A stretch of DNA of 64,000 bases from Shewanella vesiculosa (GCF_021560015.1 NZ_CP073588.1:2480001-2544000), one strand, 5' to 3'; positions 9,969-20,249 are shown, numbered from the stretch's first letter. The notes: generated by a model not told the origin, from the letters alone. Translations and numbers: made by a program.

Positions 9969-10683
9969 GAGCTCTTCCTTTATAATCCAAAGTTTTCCAG
10001 TGATACGACTTTATATCGGCAGCAAATGTCAAAACATGCGATCGTAAAACACTAAAAAAATTAATCGTTGATTCGGATTTTACTCCTGGCCAAGACAATC
10101 ATTGATTTAGCAGTCAATCATTTAGCATCACAACTTAACCTTAAACACATTCAGCTGCATGTACGCATTCCATCATGACCCAATAGAGCACTCTGATGAT
10201 GAGTCATTTAAAATCTGAGTATAGCTGAACCCAAAAGATAACAATATGTTAACAATTGATTTGTATCATACTCCCCTAGTTAATAATAAAACCTAAAATA
10301 TAATTTCAGATCTTATGTCCCAGTTATCGCTCCATGAAGTCAACATTCGCGTAAATGTTATCCTTGCCATTAGCGCTGACAGTTGAGTTTGCCAAGCATG
10401 CGCTATCACAATAGCCACGTTGGCGAGCAAGCTTATTCGATAAGTTTTATAGAAGTTTATTGCAGAAAGTGACACACGAGTTAATTTGATAACAGCGGGT
10501 TTATATTGAGCAGAAATACATGACGGATGACGAACATCGACTTCGTTCAGCGAGGATTAAGCAAGAAGGAAAAGTTCACAAAGGCTTGAGTAGAGCGAAC
10601 CTTGTACCATTATTTCATTAAAAATATAGCGCTTAACTAACGGATTAGCTTATCAATAAACTAACCCGTGTTGATGGCCAGTG
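9969..10683. other. Gene-poor intergenic region of about 700 bp
   Basis: AT-rich. The left part should carry the promoter of the leftward chemoreceptor. No tRNA, terminator with T-run or recognisable mobile-element end was found. The only coding-like stretch is a 33-residue plus-strand ORF listed separately. The 60-residue minus-strand frame at 10293-10475 has no ribosome-binding site and no recognisable fold. Confidence 0.5.
10520..10621 (+). CDS. Possible small ORF or gene remnant (33 residues)
   Basis: ATG to TAA frame encoding a charged, protein-like peptide (begins MTDDEHRLRSARIKQEGK, ends NLVPLFH). The frame is also open for eight codons before the ATG. The ribosome-binding site is weak and no homologue is recognised, so it could be the tail of a decayed gene rather than a functional small protein. 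Confidence 0.2.
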   Translation: MTDDEHRLRSARIKQEGKVHKGLSRANLVPLFH

Positions 10684-11478
10684 TTATAACTCAAACAACA
10701 CATCGGTGCGGATAATGTATTTAACCCCAGACAAAATAGGCTCTGAGCTATGAATGCAATGCAGCGGATGCATGCCATGTGGGAAACACAATACACTTCC
10801 TGCTGGCGTTCGCACGTCAACTTGACGCATATTATCGCCATGTTTTGCTGGTAAACTTGGATTGTCGGCATTAACTAAAAAGCGCGTTGCACCGCCTTCA
10901 AAGTCTTCTGTCAGTAAGATTAAAAATGTCAGCAGACTATAGCGATCGCCAAAAGCATCTCGCACTAACTGACCGTCTATAACTTGGCTTCCCGGCCACG
11001 AACCATCTGAATGCGGCTTAAAGAAATCACCTTGGTTATAGCGATAAAAACGAAAGCGATTATTGAGTCCCAAGGCTGCTTTACCAGCAAAAATGCCCAA
11101 GTTATCATCCATAAGATGGTTAACTCTATTCCAAATAACTTGCTCTGTGGTGTTATCAACCACCCAGGTTAAACTGTCGTTATGGCGAACATTGCGTGGT
11201 AATGACACCGCGGCGTCGGGTAAAAAGCCCATCGACTCACTCACCGAAATTAGCCGTTTACACTCATCTGGCGTCAATACATTCAATAATTGAAACGCAC
11301 CTGGCACTTCGGCTAACATTTTTTTACTCACGTTAGCACGCTCAGTTTCGGTCAACTTTGCTTCATTAAGCTCAGCCACATTAGCGTGATGATTAGCCCA
11401 TGTCGGCAATGCCGGATGTTCAGCGCCGGGTTCTAGTGCCACCACAAAATAATCTGAATTTACTTTTGCTGTGTTCAT
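10684..11478 (-). CDS. 2-oxoglutarate/Fe(II)-dependent oxygenase (prolyl 4-hydroxylase-like)
   Basis: A 264-residue soluble protein of the P4Hc/2OG-FeII_Oxy superfamily. The iron triad is H-x-D in DFFKPHSDGSW (about residue 155) and the distal His in the stretch CFPHGMHPLHCIHSSEP. 2-Oxoglutarate is expected to be held by the Lys/Arg of GVKYIIRTDVLF near the C terminus. The core RFYRYNQGDFFKPHSDG is typical of the prolyl 4-hydroxylase branch. The substrate, protein or small molecule, is unknown. It lies 127 bp downstream of the aldehyde dehydrogenase in the same direction, so co-transcription is possible but unproven. Confidence 0.85.
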   Translation of the reverse strand: MNTAKVNSDYFVVALEPGAEHPALPTWANHHANVAELNEAKLTETERANVSKKMLAEVPGAFQLLNVLTPDECKRLISVSESMGFLPDAAVSLPRNVRHNDSLTWVVDNTTEQVIWNRVNHLMDDNLGIFAGKAALGLNNRFRFYRYNQGDFFKPHSDGSWPGSQVIDGQLVRDAFGDRYSLLTFLILLTEDFEGGATRFLVNADNPSLPAKHGDNMRQVDVRTPAGSVLCFPHGMHPLHCIHSSEPILSGVKYIIRTDVLFEL

Positions 11479-11605
11479 GTCTTTATACCTTTAACCATAA
11501 AATGGGCTAGCAATGTTTAACTAAAAAAGTGTGAGAGTTATTGTTTAATAAACATTATTTACGAAAAAATAACTGCTTACGAATAAGTCTGGCTAACCGC
11601 AAAAA

Positions 11606-12973
11606 TTAATAACTCATCACTCGCACTTGAGCAAATTGGCGATGCCCTGCTGCAGTGCCATGAAAACCAAAACCACTTTGTTTAGCTCCTACCCATGGCG
11701 CATTGCCAGCACCAGCACCTTGATTAACCCCAACCATGCCAGCCTCAAGTTGTTCGGCAACGGCTTTAGCGCCTTGGCCACCAAACACCACAGCAGCTAA
11801 ACCATAGTGGCTGTTATTAGCGCGACTAATGGCTTCATCAATATCACTAAAACGGCTGATAGCCACTACAGGACCAAAGGTTTCTTCACGTTCTAGCAGC
11901 ATTTCAGGAGTAATATCTGTCACAACTGTAGGTTGAATAAACGGTAGTTCATAGTGATCACTACCTAATAAAATACTCGCGCCTTTGGCGGTAGCATCTT
12001 GTAACTGCTCAAGTACTTTTTGGTGCTGTGTAGGATTCACTATCGGGCCAATATTCACATTCGCAGCGTCCCATGCCCCCACACGATAACGGCTGGCTAA
12101 GGCCACCACTTTTTGTTCAAACTCATCGGCAATTTGCTGGTCTACATATACTCGTTCTGTGGAAGTGCACATCTGCCCAGCGTTTTCAAACGAGCTTGCC
12201 ACCGCAAAACGCACCGCGGCATCCATATTGGCACCAGCCATCACAATCATAGGATCGTTGCCGCCAAGCTCCATTACTAAACGTTTTAACCCCGATGCGG
12301 CATTAGCCATAATGTGTTTACCTGCAGCCATAGACCCGGTAAATGCCACCATATTAATGTCTGCAGCAACCAGTGCCTGGCCAAGGGCTTTATCACCTTG
12401 AACCACTTGCAGCACATGCTGTGGTAGTACCTTATTAAGTGTATTAATAAACAATTCGGCCACCAGCGGAGTTTGTTCAGACGGCTTTAATATCACACTG
12501 TTACCCGCTATAAGTGCTGGCATCAGTAAGTTATTGGCCATGGCTATCGGATAATTCCAGGGTGAAATGACGGCTACAACACCCAAAGGACGGTATTGTA
12601 ATTCAGTACGATTATCAACTTGCTCAGTGGCTAATGCTTCGCCTATTTCACTGGCAAAATAGCCTGCATTTTGTAACGTACCGCCCACTTCATAGGTGGC
12701 ACGGCGATAATCTTTGCCCATTTCTTGGCCAATGAGTGTTGCCAGTTCATCTTGCACTGCATGTAATTGTTGATACGCTTTAACCACATACTGTTGCCGT
12801 TCAACTAATGGCAAACTTGCCCAAGCTTTTTGAGCAACTTGCGCATTGCTTATCACTATTGGCAACTGCTCGATGCTGGTTGTTTCTACGCGACCTACCG
12901 CTGTGGCTTCAATGTGTTCTCCGCCATCGACTTTATGATAACTCGCGGGATCGTAAGAGGTTAATACTGCCAT
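11606..12973 (-). CDS. NAD(P)-dependent aldehyde dehydrogenase (succinate-semialdehyde dehydrogenase-like)
   Basis: A 455-residue aldehyde dehydrogenase superfamily enzyme. The catalytic Cys269 lies in FENAGQMCTSTERV and the general base Glu235 in VMELGGNDPMI. The nucleotide fold shows ISPWNYPIAMA, ILKPSEQTP and FTGSMAAGKH, and the EETFGPVVAI motif is present. Length and motifs fit the short succinate-semialdehyde dehydrogenase-like branch, but the substrate cannot be fixed. It is divergent from an HxlR regulator across 111 bp that contains a related inverted sequence pair. A role in detoxifying reactive aldehydes under control of that regulator is the natural reading. Confidence 0.88.
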   Translation of the reverse strand: MAVLTSYDPASYHKVDGGEHIEATAVGRVETTSIEQLPIVISNAQVAQKAWASLPLVERQQYVVKAYQQLHAVQDELATLIGQEMGKDYRRATYEVGGTLQNAGYFASEIGEALATEQVDNRTELQYRPLGVVAVISPWNYPIAMANNLLMPALIAGNSVILKPSEQTPLVAELFINTLNKVLPQHVLQVVQGDKALGQALVAADINMVAFTGSMAAGKHIMANAASGLKRLVMELGGNDPMIVMAGANMDAAVRFAVASSFENAGQMCTSTERVYVDQQIADEFEQKVVALASRYRVGAWDAANVNIGPIVNPTQHQKVLEQLQDATAKGASILLGSDHYELPFIQPTVVTDITPEMLLEREETFGPVVAISRFSDIDEAISRANNSHYGLAAVVFGGQGAKAVAEQLEAGMVGVNQGAGAGNAPWVGAKQSGFGFHGTAAGHRQFAQVRVMSY

Positions 12974-12991
12974 GGAGAAACATTCCTTAAT

Positions 12992-13072
12992 GGTACTAAA
13001 GTGACGCTAGTCTAATTGCTGTCTATTTTGATACAATGGAATACAAAAGCAACCAGTATACTTTTAGTAACC
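12992..13072. promoter_or_regulatory. Divergent promoter region with candidate HxlR-type operator half-sites
   Basis: The gap between the aldehyde dehydrogenase and hxlR-type gene contains GGTACTAAAGTGAC at 12992 and, in inverse orientation, AGTATACTTTTAGTAACC at 13055-13072. The two share a GGT(T)ACTAAA(A)GT core facing each other. HxlR regulators commonly bind inverted repeats in such divergent regions. The site is inferred from sequence symmetry only. Confidence 0.4.
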
Positions 13073-13084
13073 TAGGTTAGATTG

Positions 13085-13441
13085 ATGAAAACTAAAATTG
13101 AAACAATGACTAACGGTCAAAAAAAAGTTATCAACGCTTGTGCTGAACCTTGCTCGGTCGAGCGTGGTATGCGGGTATTAGGTGGAAAATGGAAAGCATC
13201 TATCTTATGGCACTTGCAAGATGGTCCAGTGCGATTTAATGATTTGTCGCGCATGTTAGGCGGGGCAAGTAAAAAAATGGTCGATCAACGCCTGAAAGAA
13301 TTAGAAGCCCAAGGACTGGTGACTCGCCATGTGATTAGTGATCGTCCTATTGCTGTGTCTTATAGTATTACCGATCTTGGTCGCACGGCATTGGATATTT
13401 TAGAGCGCTTAAAAGAGTGGGCAGATGAGTATATTGTTTAG
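13085..13441 (+). CDS. HxlR-family winged-helix transcriptional regulator
   Basis: A 118-residue MarR-like winged helix of the HxlR group. The core GMRVLGGKWKASILWHL, then FNDLSRML, KKMVDQRLKELEAQGLV and the wing SYSITDLGRTAL, match the family closely. Two Cys residues precede the helix-turn-helix (INACAEPCSVERG); single conserved Cys residues at this place sense quinones or aldehydes in YodB and QorR, so a redox or electrophile switch is plausible. ATG at 13085 is preferred to the TTG at 13082. It is divergent from the aldehyde dehydrogenase, its probable target. Confidence 0.9.
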   Translation: MKTKIETMTNGQKKVINACAEPCSVERGMRVLGGKWKASILWHLQDGPVRFNDLSRMLGGASKKMVDQRLKELEAQGLVTRHVISDRPIAVSYSITDLGRTALDILERLKEWADEYIV

Positions 13442-13587
13442 CAAAGTACTCTGGGCTAGATCTCCACAAAGATTGATTAGCTAACGACTCAACAGCTTAA
13501 TTGTCACAAAATAATAACAATATGTTAGGCTTGTCACTATTACGGAGATGAAATGCATGGAAGCCTTAATCTAAGGTGCTGTTATTT

Positions 13588-14424
13588 ATGTTGCGTTACT
13601 TATCTGTGGCGATTTTCATCATTACATTTTTCAATTCGCCGATTTCAAATGCCAGACCAGCCATCACTTTTTACACCGAAAGCTATCCTCCATATCAGTC
13701 GCTAAATTCTCATGGAGAATTGGTTGGCTTTTCGATTGATGTGTTACATGCTACCCAGCAATACCTTGATTTTGATATTAATATTCAAATCATGCCTTGG
13801 AGCCGAGCATATAAAAATGCCACAAAAAATCCTGATACATTTATTTTTTCGATAGGAAAATCCGAAAAACGTTTACAACTGTTTAAATGGATAGGTGATT
13901 TTCACACGGTGCGAAATGTTATTTACAAAAAGACTTCTCGAGCTGACATCAATATCGTTAACAAACAAGATATTAATCGATACACGCTGGCGTTACCAAG
14001 AAGCGACATTTCACTAGAGAGTCTCAACATTCAACATGAATACCCAAATGTCTATTTGGTTGCAAACCAAACTAAAGCCCTAAAAATGCTTTATTATGAT
14101 CGAGTGGATTTAGTCAATAATAATGATATCGGCCTATCCGGCTCAATAAAGGCATTGGGGCTTAAACGGTCTGATTTCACCATTGCGTATGTTATTAATA
14201 ACATCGAGCTAGGTATAGCAACCCATAAAGATACTCGGGTTGAATTACTCGAAATGATGCGACATGCATTTGATACGGTTAAACAAAATGGCCAGTTCGA
14301 GCTTATTGTAAAAAAGTGGTTTCCTGAACGAATATCACCACAAGCAGCAACTCAGATCGCGGGACCAATAACGGTTGAGCCTGATAATCATAGTCAAACC
14401 ACGATTGAACCACTTTCGCTTTAA
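13588..14424 (+). CDS. Periplasmic solute-binding protein, SBP_bac_3 type
   Basis: A 278-residue exported protein with an N-terminal signal sequence (YLSVAIFIITFFNSPISNA). The mature part follows the type 3 periplasmic binding pattern: ITFYTESYPPYQSLNSHGEL, then GFSIDVLHATQQYL, MPWSRAYKNA and the C-terminal VKKWFP. No permease or ATPase gene is adjacent, so it may be an orphan receptor or belong to the group of stand-alone amino-acid-binding-like proteins common in Shewanella. AAGG 11 bases before the ATG at 13588 supports this start over the GTG at 13576. The ligand is unknown. Confidence 0.82.
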   Translation: MLRYLSVAIFIITFFNSPISNARPAITFYTESYPPYQSLNSHGELVGFSIDVLHATQQYLDFDINIQIMPWSRAYKNATKNPDTFIFSIGKSEKRLQLFKWIGDFHTVRNVIYKKTSRADINIVNKQDINRYTLALPRSDISLESLNIQHEYPNVYLVANQTKALKMLYYDRVDLVNNNDIGLSGSIKALGLKRSDFTIAYVINNIELGIATHKDTRVELLEMMRHAFDTVKQNGQFELIVKKWFPERISPQAATQIAGPITVEPDNHSQTTIEPLSL

Positions 14425-14432
14425 TTGGCTCA

Positions 14433-14465
14433 TGTCGCTAAAACCAGTATATGGGTTCAGCGACA
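14433..14465. terminator. Hairpin between convergent genes
   Basis: TGTCGCT...AGCGACA stem extended by AACC/GGTT inside, located in the 51-bp gap between the binding-protein stop and the cobO stop. There is no T tract, so its function as a terminator is only probable. Confidence 0.45.
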
Positions 14466-14475
14466 ACATCAATGA

Positions 14476-15114
14476 TTAATAATCGAACCCTAACTGCGCT
14501 TTAATGCCATCATTAAACGCATGTTTTATCGGAACAATTTCACTTACTGTATCAGCTAACTCAATAATGTCACGATGACAAGCGCGACCAGTGATAATCA
14601 CATGTTGCATCGCTGGGCGATTTCTTAACGCCGTTAATACTCGCTCAAGTTCGATATAGTGATAACTGACCATGTAAGTTAATTCATCTAACAACACCAT
14701 GTTGATCGATTCATCTTTAAGGAGTTTTTCAGCTTCGAGCCAAGCTTCCATGGCAGCTTGGGTGTCTTTTTCTTTATCTTGAGTTTCCCAAGTAAAGCCG
14801 GTGCCCATGACATGAAATGGTACACCTGCACCTTCGAGTAAATTACGCTCACCACAAGCCCAAGTGCCTTTAATAAATTGCACTACCGCGGCTTTATGAC
14901 CATGACCAACAGCGCGCGTCACAGAGCCAAAACCAGAGGTTGATTTGCCTTTACCATTACCGGTTAACACCAACAAAATACCTTTCTCATCTTGAGCAGC
15001 AGCAATTTTGGCATCAACACCCACTTTAACTTTCTGTTGGCGGGCTTTATGACGTTCAGCTTTGTTTGCATCAATAGTGCTAGCTTGTTCATTATCGTGG
15101 TTATCAGTTGTCAT
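14476..15114 (-). CDS. cobO: Cob(I)yrinic acid a,c-diamide adenosyltransferase
   Basis: CobO/BtuR-type corrinoid adenosyltransferase, 212 residues: transfers the 5'-deoxyadenosyl group of ATP to cobalt in cob(I)alamin precursors. The P-loop is [14 protein letters not shown] near residue 50. [17 protein letters not shown], the acidic stretch [16 protein letters not shown] and the late [18 protein letters not shown] follow the family order. It is the last gene of the leftward cobalamin operon. Its ATG overlaps the cobQ stop by 4 bases (ATGA), implying translational coupling. The N-terminal 30 residues are Lys/Gln-rich, as usual for this branch. Confidence 0.93.
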   Translation of the reverse strand: MTTDNHDNEQASTIDANKAERHKARQQKVKVGVDAKIAAAQDEKGILLVLTGNGKGKSTSGFGSVTRAVGHGHKAAVVQFIKGTWACGERNLLEGAGVPFHVMGTGFTWETQDKEKDTQAAMEAWLEAEKLLKDESINMVLLDELTYMVSYHYIELERVLTALRNRPAMQHVIITGRACHRDIIELADTVSEIVPIKHAFNDGIKAQLGFDY

Positions 15115-16679
15115 GAGATTATTCCTTTCAATGTGTTCATGTCCAAATGCGCTTCGAGTACGTCGGCAAGACGATTTAGTTGCTGCTCGCGGATCTGGTT
15201 AATATCAATAGCATGGCGACTCTCTAAGCCGGCCCACAGCAAAATAAGTTGGCATGCAGCGGGATGATCGAATAATCCATGCACGTAAGTCGCTAAAATT
15301 TGTTGGTCATTGCTCACCATGCCATCAAGCTTAGTAACTGACATGGGCTGATCGGCATATTGTTCAATCGATAACGGCTGAGTTATATTCTCTGTAAGTG
15401 AAGACTCACCACAATGGATCTCATAACCACTAAACTCTACCTGCTGGCCTTGTAAACGTAAGTGACCCCTTACTTGAGTTAAGGTTTTACTAGCAGTTAG
15501 TACGGTAGTAATCGGTAATAAGCCCAATCCGGTACTGCAACCAACGTTATCTTCAATACCTAAGGGATCATCAATCCACTCACCGAGCATTTGATAGCCG
15601 CCACAAATCCCGATGACTTTACCGCCGTAACGTAAATGCTTTTTCAAGGCGAGATCCCAACCTTGCTCGCGCACAAAAGCTAAATCTGCACGCACATTTT
15701 TACTGCCAGGCAATATGACTAAATCCGCGGCTGGCCACTCAGATGCTTGAGCCATGCTCTGCATAGTCACATAATGAAAATCAATATGTGGATGTAAACG
15801 CAGTGGATCAAAATCGGTATGATTACTGATCCTTGGATACACTAATACCAACACAGACAAACGCTGACTGGCAGATAATGGAGTCGATAACGTGCTTTGA
15901 GGGTTATCAATTAATGCATCTTCAGCGTCTAAATGCAGATCGTGCAAATAAGGTAATACGCCTAATACTGGTTTTTGAGTATAAGCTTCAAGCCAGTCGA
16001 TACCAGACTGCAACAAGCTAATATCACCGCGAAAACGATTAATCACAAAGCCTTTTACCCGTGCTTGCTCAGACGGGCTTAATAATGCCAACGTACCAAC
16101 TAAATGGGCGAACACACCACCTTTGTCAATATCGGCAATAATGATTACTGGGCAATCAGCCTCCTCAGCAAAGCCCATATTGGCAATATCACCTTGGCGT
16201 AAATTTATTTCGGCCGGGCTACCCGCACCTTCAGTCACCACCAAGGAATATTGCTGCTGCAGGCGAGTGTAAGATTGCATTACCGCCGCTAATGCCATGG
16301 TTTTATAACCTTGGCTCTGAGGTCCGAAAAAGGCCTTAGCTTCTAATGTAGACAAGGCTTTGCCGTGAATAATCACTTGCGCGCTCGTATCTGAGCTGGG
16401 CTTTAATAACACCGGATTAAAATCGGTATGAGGCGCTAAACCACAAGCAATAGCCTGCAGTGCTTGGGCGCGGCCAATTTCACCACCATCGAGGGTTACG
16501 GCGCTGTTTAACGCCATATTTTGCGGCTTAAACGGAGCAACGCTCACGCCTTGACGGGCAAATAAACGACACAGCCCCGCCACTAAGGTGCTTTTACCCG
16601 CATCGGAAGTAGTGCCTTGCACCATTAATGCGCCGCAAAGGGGGTCACCTGTTACAGGTGTGGAATGAACTAATGACAT
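15111..16679 (-). CDS. cobQ: Cobyric acid synthase (glutamine-hydrolysing)
   Basis: CobQ/CbiP, 522 residues. It amidates the b, d, e and g side chains of adenosylcobyrinic acid diamide using glutamine and ATP. The N-terminal dethiobiotin-synthetase-like ATPase has a P-loop variant ([16 protein letters not shown]) and [13 protein letters not shown]. The C-terminal class I glutamine amidotransferase shows the nucleophile elbow [14 protein letters not shown] and the late His in [10 protein letters not shown]. It overlaps cobU by TAATG and cobO by ATGA. No early corrin-ring genes are present in this window, so it probably acts on salvaged corrinoids. Confidence 0.95.
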   Translation of the reverse strand: MSLVHSTPVTGDPLCGALMVQGTTSDAGKSTLVAGLCRLFARQGVSVAPFKPQNMALNSAVTLDGGEIGRAQALQAIACGLAPHTDFNPVLLKPSSDTSAQVIIHGKALSTLEAKAFFGPQSQGYKTMALAAVMQSYTRLQQQYSLVVTEGAGSPAEINLRQGDIANMGFAEEADCPVIIIADIDKGGVFAHLVGTLALLSPSEQARVKGFVINRFRGDISLLQSGIDWLEAYTQKPVLGVLPYLHDLHLDAEDALIDNPQSTLSTPLSASQRLSVLVLVYPRISNHTDFDPLRLHPHIDFHYVTMQSMAQASEWPAADLVILPGSKNVRADLAFVREQGWDLALKKHLRYGGKVIGICGGYQMLGEWIDDPLGIEDNVGCSTGLGLLPITTVLTASKTLTQVRGHLRLQGQQVEFSGYEIHCGESSLTENITQPLSIEQYADQPMSVTKLDGMVSNDQQILATYVHGLFDHPAACQLILLWAGLESRHAIDINQIREQQLNRLADVLEAHLDMNTLKGIIS

Positions 16680-17209
16680 TATGCTTTTAAGGGCAATGGC
16701 AGGCCTGCAACCACCAAAGTCACTTGGTCAGATATCGCTGCTACCGCTTGATTTAACCAACCAGCTTCATCAACAAAACGGCGGTTGAGCTCGCCCATAG
16801 GCACAATACCCGAACCGACTTCATTGCTAACTAACACCACTTCACTTTGCAATGCAGACAAACTGTCGAGCAATAATGACTTTTGCATGGTCCACGAAGC
16901 GCCATCATCTAGCAGTAAATGATTGGTAAGTAATAAGGTTAGACAATCGAGCAAGATCACTTGCTGGGGTTTATCGATTGCCACTAAGGTTTGGGCAATA
17001 TCATAAGCTTGTTCGTGCAGTATCCAGCCATGGGGGCTGGATACTCTATCTTGTTGGTGTTGGTGAATACGTTGCGACATTTCTGTGTCTAACGCGGTCG
17101 CGGTTGCTAAATACACGCATTGATAACCAATCGCTGCGTATTCAGCAACGCATTGCTCAGCAAAGCGACTCTTACCACTGCGCGCACCACCTAACACCAA
17201 ATGAATCAT
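16679..17209 (-). CDS. cobU: Adenosylcobinamide kinase / adenosylcobinamide-phosphate guanylyltransferase
   Basis: CobU, 176 residues from the preferred ATG at 17209 ([19 protein letters not shown]). This ATG shares its A with the cobS stop codon (TAATG), the arrangement seen again at the cobU-cobQ junction. The P-loop GGARSGKS is at the N terminus; a His in the HQHQDRR-like segment ([14 protein letters not shown]) is the expected GMP-accepting residue. [16 protein letters not shown] and [20 protein letters not shown] complete the family pattern. It phosphorylates and then guanylylates adenosylcobinamide, producing the substrate used by CobS. Confidence 0.93.
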   Translation of the reverse strand: MIHLVLGGARSGKSRFAEQCVAEYAAIGYQCVYLATATALDTEMSQRIHQHQQDRVSSPHGWILHEQAYDIAQTLVAIDKPQQVILLDCLTLLLTNHLLLDDGASWTMQKSLLLDSLSALQSEVVLVSNEVGSGIVPMGELNRRFVDEAGWLNQAVAAISDQVTLVVAGLPLPLKA

Positions 17210-17990
17210 TAGCTTAACCCAACCGCTAAAATAACTAAGTAACAACATACTTCGCTGATTTGTTGCGCTGCCCCTAACGTATCACCGGTGTAGCCACCAA
17301 TCTGTTTACGGAAAAAGCCACCAAGCAAAATACGCACTAACCACAAGGTAATAAACAACACAAATGCCGCCACGCCGTTAAGCCATAACAACACAAAAAT
17401 ACCGCTGGCAATCAAAATAAATAAATCGTTTAACTGTTGGTTTTCTGCAATGGGCTTAGATTTGCTGCTATCGTCATCGCGAACATATTGTTCACTAAAA
17501 ATTAAGCTAGAAGCCACCACTCGACTTAAGGTATGGCCTGCTACCAGAGCGCTTACCGCAGCCATAGGGCTGTATAATGCTAGCTCGACTAACAGTTGCC
17601 ATTTCAGTAATAACACTAACCCCAAGGCTAAAGCACCATAACTGCCTAAGCGCGAATCTTTCATAATCCGCAGCTTATCTTCTACTGTCCAACCGCCACC
17701 AAAGCCATCAGCGGTGTCGGCTAAGCCGTCTTCATGAAACCCACCTGTCACCAACACACCGGCCACCATCGCCAGTAGAATGGCAATGCTCGCCGGTAAA
17801 ATTAATTGTGCCAAAATACCAACGCACAAATCAAACCTATCATTAAACCGACCAAACCAAAATAACGACTGGCCTGATTCAGTTTATCACGATCAATCAC
17901 CACCCATGATGGAACGGGGATCCGAGTAAAAAAACTCATTGCCACAAAAAACAAATTTAACTGCCGCAACCACTTTATCTCGCCAGACAT
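17209..17990 (-). pseudogene. cobS: Adenosylcobinamide-GDP ribazoletransferase, single frameshift
   Basis: CobS (cobalamin synthase) is a polytopic membrane enzyme joining adenosylcobinamide-GDP and alpha-ribazole. The start frame gives SFFTRIPVPSWVVIDRDKLNQ, then breaks at a T4 run (AAAA at 17813-17816 on the plus strand). The second frame gives the signature GGFHEDGLADTADGFGGGW and the rest of the protein. One additional T restores VFLAQLILP and a 260-residue protein of normal family length. Both halves are fully conserved, and the flanking genes cobT and cobU are intact, so an assembly indel is the best explanation. As written, the sequence would not make CobS. Confidence 0.85.
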
Positions 17991-18024
17991 GTTGTACCCT
18001 TAAACGACATTATGAACGCCAGCA

Positions 18025-19056
18025 TCATCGAAACTGGCCATTTGATTGTAAAAAATGCACCGCGGCTTGAATTAACGGCAAGGCTAATGCAGCGCCTGTG
18101 CCTTCTCCAAGTCTTAATCCCAGCGACAACAAAGGTGTTGCTTGTAGCTGTTGTAACAAAAGCTTGTGTCCTTGCTCTTGCGACTCGTGAGCAAAGATTA
18201 AATAGTCTCTTGATTGTGGCGATAATTTTACCGCAACTAATGCTGCAGCAGTAGCGATAAAACCATCAATGACCACTAATATTTTTTGCTCTGCGGCCGC
18301 TAAAATAGCCCCAGTCATTTGCACGATTTCAAAGCCCCCCACATGAGCTAAAATAGCCTCTGGAGACACTAAAGCAGACTGATGCAATGCCAGAGCTTGA
18401 TTAATTAATTGTGTTTTGGTGACCAAGGTTGCATCGTCAATGCCCGTGCCTCGGCCGACACATTGCTCAACATCAATATTAAGCATTGCTGACATTACCG
18501 CCGTCGCGGCTGACGTATTACCTATGCCCATTTCACCTAAGGCAATCAGATTACAGCCTCCAGCAACATTACGCATAACCAGCTGGCGAGCTAACTCAAA
18601 CCCTTGGGCGACTTTTTCAAGCTCCATAGCAGCACACAAATGCATGGCGTGAGTACCAGCGCCTAAGCGCTGATCGATAACGCTCGTTTGCCCTGTCAGC
18701 GGTTGTAATATACCGCAATCAATAATTTCAAGTTCAAAGCCGACTTGACGACAAAACACGTTAATTGCCGCGCCGCCTTGAACAAAGTTATGCACCATTT
18801 GAGTCGTCACTTCGCTTGGCGCAATCGACACGCCATAAGCGGCAATACCATGGTCGGCAGCAAACACTAACATAGTTGGCTTAGTGATTTGCAGCTGTGA
18901 ACTTAATCGCTGCTGATTGCCATTATATTGCACCCGAGCAACCTGTAATGCCAACGATTCTAGTTGACCTAAAGCCCCTAGCGGTTTGGTTTTTTGATTA
19001 ATCTTATGCTGGATGATGTCATCAACATCTGGATTAACGGCTTCTATAACAAACAT
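18025..19056 (-). CDS. cobT: Nicotinate-nucleotide--dimethylbenzimidazole phosphoribosyltransferase
   Basis: CobT, 343 residues. It makes alpha-ribazole 5'-phosphate from DMB and nicotinate mononucleotide for the lower loop of cobalamin. Family motifs are clear: [55 protein letters not shown] and, near the C terminus, [17 protein letters not shown], which includes the catalytic Glu. It is separated from cobS by 34 bp and from btuC by 86 bp in the same operon. Confidence 0.95.
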   Translation of the reverse strand: MFVIEAVNPDVDDIIQHKINQKTKPLGALGQLESLALQVARVQYNGNQQRLSSQLQITKPTMLVFAADHGIAAYGVSIAPSEVTTQMVHNFVQGGAAINVFCRQVGFELEIIDCGILQPLTGQTSVIDQRLGAGTHAMHLCAAMELEKVAQGFELARQLVMRNVAGGCNLIALGEMGIGNTSAATAVMSAMLNIDVEQCVGRGTGIDDATLVTKTQLINQALALHQSALVSPEAILAHVGGFEIVQMTGAILAAAEQKILVVIDGFIATAAALVAVKLSPQSRDYLIFAHESQEQGHKLLLQQLQATPLLSLGLRLGEGTGAALALPLIQAAVHFLQSNGQFR

Positions 19057-19142
19057 TTCAACTCCAACAACTTGGGCTAATAAATTTCAACATGATGCGC
19101 ATAGCAATTCTTATAAAAGTTCTTATACCTGTGTCTAAATAA

Positions 19143-20249
19143 TTAGCGCCGTTGACGTAAAATAAACAAGAAAAACACACTGCCTAACGCTGCTGTAATA
19201 ATACCAACGGGCAATTCTTGATTAAATAAAACACACCGCGCTATCACATCAATCCACACCATAAATAAGCCCCCCAACATCGCGGTTAAGATCATCGGCT
19301 GACGCCCAGAAAACAATAACCTAACCGTGTGCGGGATCATTAAACCGACAAAACCAATGCCACCACACGTTGCCACTAGCATTGCCGTAATAAGCGAACA
19401 CAGTAACAACATACTCAAACGCAATTTAGCGACATTAATTCCTAAGGTATGCGCGGTTTCATCTCCCGCTTGCAACGCCATAATTTGTCGTCTAAAGGTC
19501 AACATAATCAATAAACTAACCCCTACCGTTACACTCGGTAACAGTAAGTTAGACCAACTGGCTTTAGCAAAACTGCCTAAACTCCAAAACAGCACTGACG
19601 CCGCAGCCTGTGGGGTCGAAAAATACAACAACAAACTGGTCAATGCACCAAACAGAAACGAGGTCGCCACACCGGATAACAACATACGTTCAACTTGACT
19701 ACTTCGACCAGGTCCCGACAACATGAACACCACCAACACAGATAAACTGGCGCCGATGAATGCTCCTATCGGAATACTTAATGTTGACCAAGACCACCAA
19801 GGTTGTGCGGTAAAGTTTGGCGCTAGGGTAAATACCCCTGAAAACATCTCGGCAAACAAACCCGTTTGACTGAATAACGACACCACCAACACCGCACCAA
19901 ATGACGCCCCAGAGCTAATGCCAAACAAATACGGGTCAGCTAAAGGATTGCGGGTCACGGTTTGTAATACACTGCCCGCTATAGACAAACCAGCGCCGGC
20001 GACAAAGGCCAATAAAATTCTCGGCAAGCGTAATTCAAGCACAATACGTTGAGTTATCTTAACTGCATGCTCACTGCCATCAATCGCACTCGGCATGTCG
20101 CCGCCTAATAAGGTATTAAATATCATTAATACGTCATTTAGATGAATATTGGCCGCCCCAAAACTGGCGGCAAAAATCGGAGTAAGCAGTGTAACTACAA
20201 CCAACAAGCTGAAGTAAACATAGTAGCGACGTTGGGATGCATCAATCAT
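19143..20249 (-). CDS. btuC: FecCD/BtuC-family ABC transporter permease (vitamin B12)
   Basis: A 368-residue permease with about ten membrane segments, of the BtuC/FecCD family. Diagnostic stretches are LRLPRILLAFVAGAGLSIAG, TRNPLADPYLFGISSGASFGAVL and GGIGFVGLMIPHTVRLL, the last covering the BtuD coupling helix. The ATG at 20249 is chosen because it overlaps the end of btuD by 8 bases. The family also moves iron siderophores, but position inside a cobalamin operon under a B12 riboswitch argues for corrinoid import. No periplasmic BtuF gene is in the window. Confidence 0.9.
   Translation of the reverse strand: MIDASQRRYYVYFSLLVVVTLLTPIFAASFGAANIHLNDVLMIFNTLLGGDMPSAIDGSEHAVKITQRIVLELRLPRILLAFVAGAGLSIAGSVLQTVTRNPLADPYLFGISSGASFGAVLVVSLFSQTGLFAEMFSGVFTLAPNFTAQPWWSWSTLSIPIGAFIGASLSVLVVFMLSGPGRSSQVERMLLSGVATSFLFGALTSLLLYFSTPQAAASVLFWSLGSFAKASWSNLLLPSVTVGVSLLIMLTFRRQIMALQAGDETAHTLGINVAKLRLSMLLLCSLITAMLVATCGGIGFVGLMIPHTVRLLFSGRQPMILTAMLGGLFMVWIDVIARCVLFNQELPVGIITAALGSVFFLFILRQRR

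Noticed and set aside
10293..10475. 60-residue minus frame in the 10-kb gap, considered as a transposase remnant
   Set aside because: No transposase motif, no terminal repeats and no ribosome-binding site.
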